From the NCBI GenBank assembly GCA_021234155.1, contig JAJEKV010000020.1:6930563-6994562 (forward strand): a stretch of 64,000 nt of DNA, written 5' to 3'. Both the position numbers and the translations under genes were made by a program. Source of the DNA: Isoetes taiwanensis (lineage: Eukaryota; Streptophyta; Lycopodiopsida; Isoetales; Isoetaceae). This document shows, one piece after another, positions 20,990 to 32,154 of the stretch; the first letter of the stretch is position 1, and each line of letters opens with the position of its first letter. A model generated the notes under the pieces. The model saw only the letters and a program-made list of their open reading frames with translations, searched no databases and had not been told where the DNA came from.

Positions 20990-22255
20990 TTCTTGTAGTA
21001 CAGACATACCAGTGAACATCTCATCCTCCATAAGGTCCCAAGCATAATGGTTGTCTCCTACAAGACACTTTATAATGCAATCAAATATTTATTGATTCGA
21101 TGCTCCGAAATTTTTTTCAAAAGAACAAAACAAATAAGAGAAGGATAAGGATCTGACCGTGGCATTTTCCATATGCAACACATCTTTCAGTATGCCTTCG
21201 ATACAACATGGTGTGAACAATCTCACCCATTGACCATTTGTCATCAGGCCTTTTCTCTTTTAGGTAATGCATACATCTATCAGGAATTCCCATTGCCAAA
21301 CGATAATCAAACCCCATGCCACCTTTTGAAATAGGTCTGCACAGGGTGGGCATGCCAGACACGTCCTCGGCAATAGTGATTGCATCAGGGTTTAAACCAT
21401 GTATGAGCTCATTCGCTAGTGTCATGTATATAACAGCATCAACATCAGTGTTTTCACCAAAATATTCGAGGTAATCTCCTGAGAAAGACATATTGATTCC
21501 ATTGTGTATATAGCATGGATGTAATGCCATCAAATCTGAAACCATCAAGTTTAAATTCGTCTAACCACCATCTTAAGTTAGATAGCAGGAAACGTTGCAC
21601 TTCCCAATTGGCGTAATTGAACAAACGGCTATCCCAAAGGATGTGGTAGCCACACTCTCCTGTATGAAAGTAGGAATCTTGCGTGCTTTGCCCAACATCA
21701 TAACCATTCAATCCATCCAATTTATTAATGCTTGCATGTCCATGTACAAGATCCATCGGTACTTGAATGCCCAGTGCATGAGCTTTACTACTAGATATTT
21801 GAAATCTTCATGTGTACCATACCGGTAAGCATATTATGCAATAGCCATAAACTGCACTGCATTATACCTGTTAGCTTTGATCCGTGGCAGCACATTATCT
21901 GCAAATTCGACATATGCCGACACCTTTGCTTCAACCGAACTCATGCCTATATGGCATTCGTAAATTCGAAGATTTGGACCTCTCTGGAAGAGGATATTTA
22001 AATGTATACCTGGTGGTTTAGCCATATCAAAATAAATATATCAGAATAAATGATCAAAATAAATTTGTCTCTGTCATACAAGCACAAAAGGACTAACCTC
22101 TCTGTTGGCGGAGGATCCCAATAAATTCCATCATAAGTTCCAGTCTGATCATAACCTTCAGGCATTTTAGCAGGATCAACAGTAGCGAACATGCAGGTAT
22201 CAGGTCAATCCAGATCCCATCTGGCTTTTTCATGTGAAATTTTAACCTGGAACTC
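20990..22255 (-). pseudogene. SBE: Starch/glucan branching enzyme, broken gene fragment
   Basis: Minus-strand exons match 1,4-alpha-glucan branching enzyme (GH13), which adds alpha-1,6 branches to starch in plastids. Exon A (22255-22098) follows an acceptor TTCTACAG and encodes FHMKKPDGIWIDLIP and YDGIYWDPPPTER. An 88-bp GT-AG intron (22097-22010) joins in frame to exon B, with [57 protein letters not shown], the nucleophile segment [13 protein letters not shown], the acid/base segment ITIAEDVSGMPTLCRP and KWSMGEIVHTML. A further exon piece (21010-21070) has LVGDNHYAWDLMEDEMFTG. Defects: a deletion of about 20 codons after QFMAI with a TAA, a two-base loss near 21530 and indels near 22190 and 22000. 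Introns show it is not a processed copy. Both ends of the gene are missing. Confidence 0.88.
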
Positions 22256-22674
22256 CTGTAGAATGGATGCCGGTTTGCCCGGTTCGAACACAAGGGACTG
22301 GACTGGAGCACCAACAGAGGCGACCGCCAGTTTACAGGGAAGAGCCAGTTTGGAGCAGTTTCTAGCATATTCTAAGAGCATTCCAGCATATGCTTAGGAT
22401 ATGCTAAAAACCCACATAAACAAGGGTTTGCCCCCCTAGGGACAACCCAAAAAATTGATAACAAAACAAAATTTTCGGCCTTTTTTTCATGCCAGTTTCA
22501 TAAACTTTTCTAAGAATTTCCAGAACTTGAATTCATGTATTTCCAGTAGTCGTACCATCACTTGGTGGAAATTCCTCGAATATTCTCCAAATGTTTATTA
22601 TGGGTAATTTTTGGTTTAAGGGGATCTTGGTGGCGCCGCTTACATCGCCGCCAGAACTTCCCATTCTTGCATTG

Positions 22675-22930
22675 TTTCGTCCACAGAGTTTCAGCCGCAA
22701 AGTTTCGTCGCAGAGCTTCAGCCGCAGAGTTTCATCGCCTCGCAGCTTCGTCACTTCAGAGCTTCATTTTTAGCCTCCGAGTTTCATTGCCTCACAGCTT
22801 CGTCGCCTTTCTTTTGTAGCAGCTGTGAAGGAATATCCGCCTTCTTTTGTATCATCTTCTTTTGTAGCGGCCTTCTTTTGTATCATCTTCTTTTGTAGCG
22901 GCCTTCTTTTGTAGCGCCTTGAAGAAGCAG
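22675..22930. repeat. Two short minisatellites
   Basis: At 22680-22800 an approximately 18-bp unit recurs with variation (GCAGAGTTTCAGCCGC and GCAGAGCTTCAGCCGC types). At 22845-22920 units of CTTCTTTTGTAGCGGC and CTTCTTTTGTATCAT alternate. These create the repetitive minus-strand peptide LRLKLCDETLRLKLC, which I do not regard as a gene. Confidence 0.75.
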
Positions 22931-23599
22931 GGATGGAGCCTTGAAGAAGCGGAGCCTCTTGAATAGCTGACTTTGAGAAAGTTTTGCAATAAATGCGCCA
23001 AGGAAATGGTTACAAGAGGACAAAGGAAAGTCTCATGGATTTTTCTTTGAGGCAAGCCTGGGTACTTCATAAAAAAACACAGATGTAAAATAACTGGCTA
23101 TTTCTGCAGGGATTTATCTGTGGGTTCAAGAAACAGTGGCTCAAGAAACATCAGATAGAAACAGTGGCGGATCAAGAACCAGATCAGTGTGCTTCTAGGG
23201 CAGATTCGTCTGTTTCTAGGGTAATGTAGCCGATAAGGCATTTGCAAATTGCTAGTTTCTGGGCAACAGGGCATGAAACAAGAAATGAAATGCAAGCATA
23301 AACTCGCAAGAAACCATGCATACAAGAATCTCTCTTTGGTTGCAAATTAATGCCGGAAAGCAAACCTGGAATTTCCACCAAGTGCCGGTTTATGTTTGGT
23401 AGCTGGCCGGATTTCGGGGTTTCCGGCCGGTAAATCGGCAGGCGGCGCCGCCGCTCGCGGCATTACCCCTCAATCCGGCCAGTTAACTAGCACATATTCC
23501 ACATTAGGGTGAAATTACTGGTTTCTTTGGCCTCTTTTCAAACCCATTATTCTATCTCCACTTTGTTATTTTGTCTCCACCATTCTTATTATTTCAGAC
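22931..23599. other. Non-coding stretch with a GC-rich palindrome
   Basis: No gene is visible. A GGCGGCGCCGCC palindrome lies near 23440. CCACATTAGGGTGAAATTAC at about 23500 recurs inverted at about 28510 (see findings). Confidence 0.4.
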
Positions 23600-25608
23600 T
23601 TATTTGAGTCTAATCATTTGTTTTTCCAGACTCACTATTTCAGTCACAGTCGCAGAATATCTACCAATTGCTTTTGCGCTCTCAGGATAAGCCTTGCTTA
23701 ACTCATCATAAAATGAGGCATCATATAGATCTTCATCTACTTCAATAACAGGTACAATGCTGCTAGGAATCTGCTTAGTCTTATCAGCTATCATTTCTCC
23801 AGCTACAACACCAGAAGAACTACCCTCTATCGCTACAGACGACAATTGCGGTACCTGTACTTCATCTTGAATTCTCCTGCATTCTCCTGCGAGACTCCTG
23901 ACTTCTGCTGCAAAACTGCAGATCCTGAATTGCTCTGACGCAGTACAGGACTCGCATTAGCATTCAACTGTTCAAGAGGATTCCTATTGCCGATGATATT
24001 TTGCTTGGACACTTCATCTGCAAGACACAATAATAGAAACAACATGAATATAAATAATAGAAAAAAACATTGAAAAAAACATGTACTAAAATAATATTAA
24101 ATAACATAAATAAATAACAGAAAGAAAACAGAAGTAAAAGATAATGTAATGAGAAAAAATACCAGATAGGACGTCTTTGTATGCCCGCATAGCTCCGTCG
24201 GCATTGATACTCGTGTTTGATCATATCTGCAAATAGAAATTAGAAATTAAATAACCACAATAATTCTTACTTTTCCTAAGATGGAGTACTCTTATGACCA
24301 GTTATGCACATCCCAACGTCAGAAGGAACACTAGCTGCTGCGAGACGAGACACCAAAGATACCTGCCAGACTTGTTACAGATTTCCGTTTCGGGATGGAC
24401 AACAGGCGCCATTATGTTCAGCCACTTTGAAATGGAGTTACAACCTACATGCGTCACAACATACCAGACCTATGACAGTTTCACGATGTTAATAGAAAAA
24501 CAAAGCATAAATTAAACACTGAAACTAAATACATAAATAAAAAGAAAGACTTACATTTTTCTTGTACCTAGGAATTAGCTGCAAAAAGAAATGGCGCATG
24601 CAAGTGTCGTATGTACTGCTTATACGTCAGCACAAAATCAGCTTCATATGTCCAAACTGGTTGATGAAAATGATTGTCATCAAACTTTGTCACCTTTACA
24701 CGATATAGCTCTTTATTTCTCCTAATCTCAAAATGGGTCAGCATGTAATAGAGCAGCCTTTTGACACAACCTAAAGGATGCATAATTTGATGGTCAATGT
24801 CATCTAAGATATCCTTTTCTACATCAAAGGTAATGATAGGTGTTTTTTTCTTTGGCTTCTCATAGTTGCCATCCCTTTCTCAATTTTTTCACCATGCACA
24901 CAAACGCATCACGCGTTTAAGTAAAGATCGGATCAAGAATGATATTAAATGGGGGCTGACGGACACCAGTCCGCCCATGAACTTTATTCTGCTCCCTGCG
25001 TATAATCCTTCCAATTCCTCGCAATAGAGAATTTAAACTACAACATAACAATAAATTACGTCAATATAAAAAATAGACAAGAATAAAAAAAGAATTATTA
25101 GAAGCAAAATACTTACGTTCCTGAAGGATATAGCTTCCCATTCTTCTTTTTCGCCTAATTAAGAAATAATGGCTAATGTGAATAACAAAAAATAAAACAA
25201 ATTACAAAAAATAAAATGAATTACCTGTAGCATAAAATGCGTCAGCATTTTATTCAGCTCCACCAAATTCAATGTCTAGATCGGAATCGACACATCGAGA
25301 CCAAAATCTTTACGCCACTCATCAAATCGTCTTCTTGCCCAACTATTGACTGGCTTCGAACGCTTCGAGCCGCCATTTAAAGCTTCAGATAGCAGATCTT
25401 CGTCAAGTGAAAGCCACTTATCCTTTGGATCAGATTGCTCTTGCTCTTCGTCGCTGCTCTCATCACCAAACTCTGCTAGAATGCTTTGAGTCTCTTCTAA
25501 ACTAACATGCATCAAAGAGGGATTTCCAGGCACTAGACAGAAAGAAGGCTGAGAATCTTCACCCATGACTAACATAAACAACAATAGTAATATCATTGTT
25601 ACTTCCAT
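23600..25608 (-). pseudogene. Crypton/DUF3504-type tyrosine-recombinase-like gene, spliced and decayed
   Basis: Minus-strand exons with GT-AG introns. The first block (25608, or more naturally the ATG in MGEDSQPSF near 25565, to 25276) is acidic and ends NSWARRRFDEWRKDFGLD, the usual start of a DUF3504 domain. It continues LNKMLTHFMLQ, then KKKNGKLYPSGT and LNSLLRGIGRIIRREQNKV (25120-24950). Next comes GCVKRLLYYMLTHFEIRRNK (24775-24720), whose Arg matches the first catalytic Arg. A SRLAAASVPSDVGM block with ITGHKSTPSY (24340-24300) resembles the C-terminal R...GH segment. Downstream exons (24235-23600) give ADGAMRAYKDVLSDEVS and a helical tail. Several stops break the middle. Cryptons use such enzymes to excise and integrate. 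The family call is from pattern memory. Confidence 0.6.
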
Positions 25609-25769
25609 TATTGACAGTTAATTGAAACAACGCTAATATGAATCAGCAAACCTGTTGTTTCCATCAACGAACACATGTAGTACAAAACAGAAAGTAAATA
25701 ACCTGTAATATTAATTGCATGGGAGACTGTACAATCTCTGTTTCATTTTCACCATCTTGCGCACACTAG

Positions 25770-26790
25770 CACTACTGCAAGTTGTTGGTGGATTCCATTG
25801 GACGGTGGTCCTCTGGTATCTTCAGTCCACCCATTGACGCAGCGTCGATGGAGATCAGCAGGTGTGTATATGATATCTGATTGGTATAATAATCAAAGGC
25901 AGTTGCTGGCATGGGAAGAGTTTAGAGCTAAGTTCCTCCTTTTAAGGTGGGATCGGGCTATTTGGCAGAAGGTGTCTTTAATTCTTCCTCCAGCAGCACA
26001 AGTGGATGACCCCCAACCTTGGGTAGTTCACGAGCGTGTCAAAGCAGATAAGTTGGTGAATTCCATGTACAAGGTCTTGCTTGTGGTGGACGTCTTGCCT
26101 CCTTCGTCCAAGTGGCCTTTGGTCATTCCTAGGGATCGACAGAAAGCAGTATGGAAATGGGTATGGGATAAACTAATCCATCCCAAAGTATCTGTTTTAT
26201 GGTGGCAACTCATTCATCATTGTTTGCACGTTAATATCCTGGTGCACAAATTTCGTCCAGAGGTATCTGCACTTTGTCCCTTATGTGCACAGATGGACGA
26301 GACAATTGAGCATTGCTTATTCATGTGTAGACATGTCAGACATGCTTGGTTGTGGCTTCAAGGCCTCTTTCGTTGCAATTTGAATAGCCAGTAGGTGTTA
26401 TTAGCAGTCTATCCAAGTAGTTGGGATAATTTGGCAAAAGGGTATTTCATTTGGCTTCTGGATGGATCATTTGGTCCATTTGGAAAAGAAAGAATCTTCT
26501 CATATTCAAAGGTCTTGCATGTTCAGATGCACAGATCCTTCATGATGCCTTGTCAAAGCATTCAGGTGCTCATCAATTGCTAATGAGGTGAAGAGCCGTA
26601 TTTGGGAGTACTATCTTCAGTTTCATACTTACTTATGAGTTTTTGCTTGCTCTTCATATTGTTTAGATGTTGTATTTGAGTGGGGTGGTTTTGCTCTGGT
26701 GGACACTCTTTCCACTGAGTTTTTAGTCCCCATTGTACTTTGTAACTTTCTCTGAATAATAAAGGCTCAAGTCCTTCAAAAAAAATATAT
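25770..26790 (+). mobile_element. LINE-D, 5'-truncated, with A-tail
   Basis: A plus-strand frame (25798-26394) ends in a plant LINE zf-RVT domain: IPRDRQKAVWKWVWDKLIHP, KVSVLWWQLIHHCLHVN, and a Cys/His cluster LCPLCAQMDETIEHCLFMC followed by RHAWLW. This domain lies at the C-terminus of ORF2 in many plant LINEs and in related orphan genes. A 3' untranslated region with AATAAAGG is followed by an A-rich tail running into TATATA at about 26778-26800. RT and endonuclease are missing, as in a 5'-truncated insertion. Confidence 0.85.
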
Positions 26791-26849
26791 ATATATACAA
26801 GAAATTTAATGCATCCTACGGTGCATGTTTGAGTTTTAGCATGTTCCTA

Positions 26850-27560
26850 TGCTGCAAGTTCTTGTCGTGCCCTACATTCTAAAAGAATCTTTTAAGAATA
26901 CTCTAAATTCATAGATTCTCTAAGATTCTAGCAAGGTTCTCTTGGAGGTTTCATGGAGATTCCTCTAAATTTTATAAGATTCCCTCTAGATTCCATTAGA
27001 TTTCCGTAGATTCTCCAAGATTCTATGAAGATCCCCCTAGATCCCCTTAGATTCCCTTAGATCCCTTTAGACTTTATGAGATTGCCCTAGGTTCCCTTAC
27101 ATTATATGAGATTCAAAGAGATTCTATAAAGATTCCCCTAGATACTCTAAGATTTCATCAACATTTTTTTAGATTCCCTTAGATTTTATGAAGATTCCCT
27201 TAGATCCCCCATATTTTAAGAGATTCCCTTAGGCTTGTAAATATTTTCCTAGATTCTCTTGATTTTCGTAGATTCTATTAGATTCTTCTGGATTCCTTTA
27301 CATTCTAGAACTTTTTAGAACATTCTAAGACTTTCTGAAACATTCTAAGACTTTCAATATATTCTAGAACTTTCTGGAAGTATTTCCCTAGATTTCCTTA
27401 CATTCCCGTAGATTCCCCTACATTCTAGAACATTCTAAAACTTATTAGAACAATTTGGAACTTTCTGGAAGAATTTTCTTAGATCCCCCTAGATTCTCTT
27501 ATGTTCTAGAACTTTCTAGAGCCCTCCAGAACATTCTAGAACTTTCTTGAACTAACTAGA
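26850..27560. repeat. Degenerate tandem array of AGATTCCCTTAG / TTCTAGAAC words
   Basis: The first half repeats variants of TAGATTCCCTTAGATTC with a loose 12-20 base period. The second half (27290-27560) is built of ACATTCTAGAACTTTC-type words. The latter contain alternating GAA and TTC at five-base spacing, the shape of heat-shock elements. Non-coding. Confidence 0.75.
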
Positions 27561-27634
27561 ATATTATAGTCTATTTTATCTTAATGGAAACATCACCCTT
27601 AAGTAAATTTGAAACATAAATTATTCATAGAATT

Positions 27635-27715
27635 AATGCTTGGTCTAGTGGTTAGAATGGGGGGCTAGGGGGTCAATGGCCAGGGTTCGAATCCCCCACA
27701 TAACCTAAAATTTTT
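27635..27715 (+). repeat. tRNA-derived SINE head
   Basis: A-box-like TGGTCTAGTGGTTAG (27641-27655) and a perfect B-box GGTTCGAATCC (27684-27694) lie about 30 bases apart, as in a tRNA promoter. The ends do not pair as an acceptor stem and there is no clean anticodon arm, so this is a tRNA-derived SINE promoter rather than a tRNA gene. It would be read by RNA polymerase III. Confidence 0.7.
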
Positions 27716-27734
27716 AAAAGCCTTTTCCTAAGGA

Positions 27735-28165
27735 ATGAGCATTCAACTTGGGCCGTAGGATCTTGGACCCGATCAAGGGTCGAGATCTCACCACGTGACA
27801 ATAATTAAAGCAGCATGAGCCATAGGATCTATTACATATAATTCCCACAAAGTCATGTGCATCGTAAGATATGTGCCAAGTCACGTGAGCCGTAAGATCT
27901 CGGATCGACGATCAGATCGGATCAACCTAGACCGTAGGATCGATTACATATAATTCCCAAAGCCATGTGCACCGTAGGATGTGTCCCAAAGCAACGTGAG
28001 CCGTAGGATCTCGGATCGACGATCAGGATCAGATCAATCTGGACCGTAGGATCGCTTACATATAATCGGACACAAACTCCCAAGCCATCTGGGCCGTAGG
28101 ATACGTCCCAAAGCCACCTGAGCCGTAGGATCTCGGATCAACGGTCGGATTCAGGAGGACAAACA
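27735..28165. repeat. 112-bp satellite, three to four units
   Basis: The marker CCGTAGGATCG followed by TTACATATAA occurs at 27820 (as CCATAGGATCT), 27932 and 28043, spacing 112 and 111. A second marker, GAGCCGTAGGATCTCGGATC, recurs at a similar period. The array directly follows the SINE head and may be its variable body. Confidence 0.8.
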
Positions 28166-28833
28166 TAAGAACATATATATGTTATGATATATTAACCCAA
28201 ATGTAAACAGAAAGTAAATAACCTGTAATTTTTGTCAAGAACTACTTACAAGAAGTCGAGCAGTGGACAGAATCTTCAAGAATCTCGGATAGTGGCCGAA
28301 ACCAATAAAGTCGAAGAAGTTTCAAGAATTTTGAAGAAAAGTTAACAAATTACAGCCAAAGCAGTCGCTCTAAACCAAGCTCACGCTCGCCAAAACTCGC
28401 CACAAGTCGCCAGAATAAGCTCACACTGCTTCAAGCCAAGAAAATAGAAGAAACTTCTTATTTTTGAACCAAAACCCTACCAAAGGCAAAATTTTTGCAG
28501 GGACGTAATCTCACCCTAATGTGGATTACGTTCGGGAAAGTTCTTTATCTCGAAATATTCCCTTGTGAATATTCCCTCGGCGGCCCCGCCAGACACGGTG
28601 GCGCCTCGTCTGGCGGCGCCGCCTTAGGAAATTCCCTCGTGGAATTTCCTCTATCAGAACTTTCCCTATTACTTAAATCTAAGGAGGTATTTTTACTAAT
28701 TACAACGAATTCTAATTTTGGACCCTCTGAGCCCTTAAGGGTAAAATCACACTATGGGTGAAAAGTAAAAAAAATATATACATGAAAGTTAATTAGGTTA
28801 TGCCACATTGATGACACACACCAGTATCACACT

Positions 28834-28869
28834 AGGGTGCCAAAAATTACAGCCAGTGTTTGGCACCCT
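28834..28869. repeat. Perfect 11-bp hairpin
   Basis: AGGGTGCCAAA (28834-28844) and TTTGGCACCCT (28859-28869) form a perfect stem with a 14-base loop. There is no T-run, so it is not a classical terminator. It may be a repeat end or a transcript hairpin. Confidence 0.6.
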
Positions 28870-29034
28870 CTTATTTTTTGGACGGGGGACTTTTCCTATC
28901 CAATTTTCAGCAAGCAACCATGTCAGAAAAAAAAAATCCACGTATTCGCGAGTTTTAGGGCGTCGAAGAGCGGCAAACAGAGTTTTAGGGCGTCAGGCAT
29001 CAACAACTTATGAAGCAATATTCCTACTATTACA

Positions 29035-29787
29035 CTAACATTTAGATTGTCTACTACTGCAAATTATTGTTTTTGGGTCAGGTTGCTTTTTATAATCAAG
29101 AACATTTTCATCGGCTTTTGCAAAAGTTGCTTGGGTTTTTAAATTGCTTTTAATTTTACTTTTTATGCTATTTTCTATGGATTCATATTGATAATCCAAA
29201 TTGCTTCCCATATTTTGCTCATAAGGGTTTCCCGCCATGTAACTCTTCCAAATTCTCGACATGTCTGTGCATGCCCTCGTTATTAAGAACTACAAGAGTA
29301 GGCATGAACCCACGATTTCCCAAATGGAATTTTCTATGAATTTGACCATGTCCTTGCAGTACATTAGCTCCATGGCTTCCAATGCTCCTAGTAGTAATGG
29401 TTGTACTAGCCCATCGTATAGATCCCATGGCCTCTGGGTCTTTGTAGACGTTAAAAAATCTATTGTATTCTCCAAATGGGCACTCTACACTACTGCTTTG
29501 GATGCGATCAAAAGTCTTGGGGAAATCCACTCCACAAAGCAGCAGTAAAGAGCATTTTCTATTCCCTTTATGCCTTCTGCTATCACCCGTAGTGTGAAAA
29601 GTTTTTTTTTTCTTTTTCGAGTGCGCATTTTTTTAATGCATGTCCACCACAAACTAGTCCTTTTTTGTAACACTATCCTAAATAGCTTTGTGATGATACC
29701 ACTTACCATAATAGACAAATCAGCACTATTTGCAATATTCTCGAATAAGTGCTCGCATGAAAATAGATAACTAGCTAGGCTTTTCAT
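29035..29787 (-). pseudogene. Possible LINE reverse-transcriptase remnant (LINE-G)
   Basis: Minus-strand fragments in several frames carry weak LINE-like words: IMVSGIITKLFRIVLQKR resembles the RT segment after NYR, and ALYCCFVE with VDFPKTFDRI resembles the CFVDFxKAFDxV box. The remaining peptide (SSVECPFGEYNRFFNV, RACTDMSRIWKSYMAG) is not recognisable. Heavily decayed; it might instead be part of an unknown gene. Confidence 0.4.
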
Positions 29788-30159
29788 TCATCTCAACAGT
29801 TTTTCTACAATGGTATAGAGAGGGTAGCTGCACATCGCAGGTTACCCAAAAATAAAAAACATAGGGAATATCCACTTATAACACCTGGCTGGACCCCAAA
29901 TAAAATTGTGTGCTACAGATGTTGGCTAGTGTATTTGCCAAGAGCTTATCACCGGCATTAAAAAACCCCGCCCTTTCGTGTTTTTGAGGAAAAACCCTAG
30001 CGATAAAATCTCGGCAAGGGGCTTGGACAATGTAAGGCTGCTAAACGTTTCCACAAAAAAAAAACCCACGCTCCACAGAGAATACTGAAGTCGTGCATCA
30101 CTTTTGGACCTGCACATCACTAATAAAAAAACAAATAGAGAAAAAAACTCGAAAACTGA

Positions 30160-30270
30160 GGGGCTGATCACGCGTGCCACGCGACAAAAAACAACATTTA
30201 CACCTCAAAAAAACAAGGGGCTAATCACACGTGCCACGCGACAAAAAACAACATTTACAATAATATACAC
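30160..30270. repeat. 57-bp tandem duplication
   Basis: Two copies begin GGGGCTGATCACGCGTGCCA (30160) and GGGGCTAATCACACGTGCCA (30217) and both continue CGCGACAAAAAACAACATTT. Period 57 bases. Confidence 0.85.
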
Positions 30271-30289
30271 ATTAAGGGAGGGAGGGTGG

Positions 30290-30825
30290 GTGGGAGTCAA
30301 GGGAACTGTTGAAAGAGGAGAAAAACTTGCAAGAAATAGCGATCCCTAAACGAACCAGAGCCCCAGAAAATGCATGCAATGCATTTACGCATGGGAGAAT
30401 ATTGATCCGATGGCTCGGATCGATGACATTTTCGAATAAGTGCTCGCATGAAAACAGACAAAAGCTCCCGACAAAAAAAGAACTTTCTTATCAAAACGGG
30501 ATTGAGGTCGAAGGTTGAAGGATGGCAAAAAAAAAGGGACAAGATCAAGGAAGAATATGTCATAACATGGAAAAAGATGTCAAACTGGCAAACCAAGCAG
30601 GGAGAAGCCCCTCCCCTGCCTGGTATCAAAGAAAGAGAGTCAAGGGAACTGCTGAGAGAGGAGAAAACGCCGATGAGAAGTTGATGAAGAACTTGCAAGA
30701 AATAGCGATCCCCAAACGAACTAGAGCCCCAGAAAATGCATGCAATGCATGCATGCATGGGAGAGATGCATGCTCGCCCATTCGAGAATATCGATCTGAT
30801 GGCTCGGATCGATGACATTACCATA
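30290..30825. repeat. Direct duplication of a 140-190 bp block
   Basis: 30297-30430 and 30640-30820 share GTCAAGGGAACTG, CTTGCAAGAAATAGCGATCC, CCAGAAAATGCATGCAATGC and GATGGCTCGGATCGATGACA in order. The second copy has an expanded ATGC run. A related piece, CTCGCATGAAAA, is also found near 29750. Confidence 0.85.
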
Positions 30826-31060
30826 ATAGAATCTCGTGCTTTGCTCGTAAATATCTTCCACAAGGAACATTCTACATCCTTTGTAGTAAAGATATCCATT
30901 ATGTCTCAATATCATTCATAGTCTCACCATCTAGAGCATTACAACAAATTAGCATAGTCAAGTAGGAAATATTAGAACAAAATTGGCATAATCAAATGAG
31001 AATTTCCTTGTGAAAATTCTTAAAGGGGATGCAATGTGCAAAACTTGCTCCAAAGCTGCT

Positions 31061-31492
31061 TTAGAACTGCCTTAAGCTCCTCCTTAATTGATGTTGCCAT
31101 GTTATCTCCCATTTTGCTTGTTTTTGTTTTGTAAACTGTAAAAATGCATTTGTAGTAGTACCATAGAACTTTTCTCCTTCATAAACTGCCATATTCGAGG
31201 TCATGCATTCGACATCTCGTTGTGGAAGTGACCATATATCGTTGTAAAGTTGGTGGAAAAGAACTACATCAGCCATGTATAGTGGTGGGGGCAGGACCCA
31301 TGTGGGTGTGGTGTATTGTAAAGTGCCCTCTAAGCTGTGGCTTTCATGGACGTTACACCTCATCATTGTTGTTGTCATCATCGTCGTCGTTCTGCTTGAT
31401 GGCTTGATGTTATTCCAAATGCCACAATTTCTGGTTTTTTCTAGGTTGTCCCCCTTTGATATGCCCAAAACTTGGGATGCCACTAGCATCAA
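31061..31492 (-). other. Unidentified 143-codon minus-strand frame
   Basis: The frame contains TTTMMTTTMM low-complexity sequence and then WVLPPPLYMADVVLFHQLYN. It has no recognisable motif. It is downstream of the LINE-E endonuclease remnant on the same strand and may be part of it. Confidence 0.25.
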
Positions 31493-31639
31493 AGTATCAA
31501 TTAATAAGTGGTTGCTTTCTAAGATATCGCTTGGCCATTGCTACTCCTTAAAGAGCATTTTCCAAATGTATTCCATATATTCCTGCTTTATCAACATTAA
31601 TTCTAAGATGCCCCCTTTGTCTCATTGTCTGAGATCTTG

Positions 31640-32047
31640 TTTTAAGCTATACATGGTCAAATATAGATTCACCAACCATCTGGAAATCATGTATTATTAT
31701 TATTGATTCGGGACTTCCAACAAGATAGTCTACTTTGCTCGAACCTTGCACCGTGGTGCAGGTGAAACCACTTTGCAAAGTATAAATTGCCATGCCAAAT
31801 GTCTGAGATAACTGTAGCAAAAACTTTCCCATGGCATTTTTTTATTTATCATGTGAAAGCTTTTCCACTTACTACAGATAATTCTTTCAAACACAAGCCA
31901 TCTAGATATCTGAAAAAATATTAGCTTGTTTACTTGCCAGTCTCCCATCACTAGCAGCACATTCTCTTTAAGAGTGAAATAAGGAACATCTTTTGCTAGG
32001 TGCACAATGGATATGTCATGCACAATGGATATGTCAAGCATTCTCAT
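31640..32047 (-). pseudogene. LINE-E endonuclease fragment
   Basis: The minus strand encodes ENVLLVMGDWQVN, like the GDFNA segment of LINE endonuclease. A later frame gives LSQTFGMAIYTLQ and FTCTTVQGSSKVDYLVGSPE, like the catalytic C-terminal part (usually GSSxVDY). The two halves are in different frames. RT is not seen, though the unexplained minus-strand frame at 31492-31061 lies downstream and could be its decayed linker. Confidence 0.6.
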
Positions 32048-32154
32048 AGATCCCTCCCAGAACTAGAGGTGCAAAGTATAGTACTGCAAGATATACTATC
32101 AAAACAACAACCATTCCACATAGTAATTTAATACAAAACAACAGCCATAGAGTG

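Larger units (their letters stand above)
25685..28229. repeat. 25-bp direct repeat bracketing a 2.5-kb insert
   Basis: The 25 bases beginning AAACAGAAAGTAAATAACC are identical at 25685-25709 and 28205-28229. Everything between (truncated LINE, motif-rich tract, SINE head, satellite) may be one insertion next to the Crypton-like gene, with the repeat as target duplication. It could also mark an unequal duplication. Confidence 0.6.

Noticed and set aside
22533-22754. Minus-strand ORF with LRLKLCDETLRLKLC repeats
   Set aside because: The repeat peptide follows from a DNA minisatellite; there is no other coding evidence.
27641-27700. Functional tRNA gene
   Set aside because: A- and B-boxes are present but the acceptor ends do not pair and no clean anticodon arm is seen; better explained as a SINE head.
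28834-28869. Transcription terminator hairpin
   Set aside because: Rho-independent terminators are bacterial, and there is no T-run after the stem.
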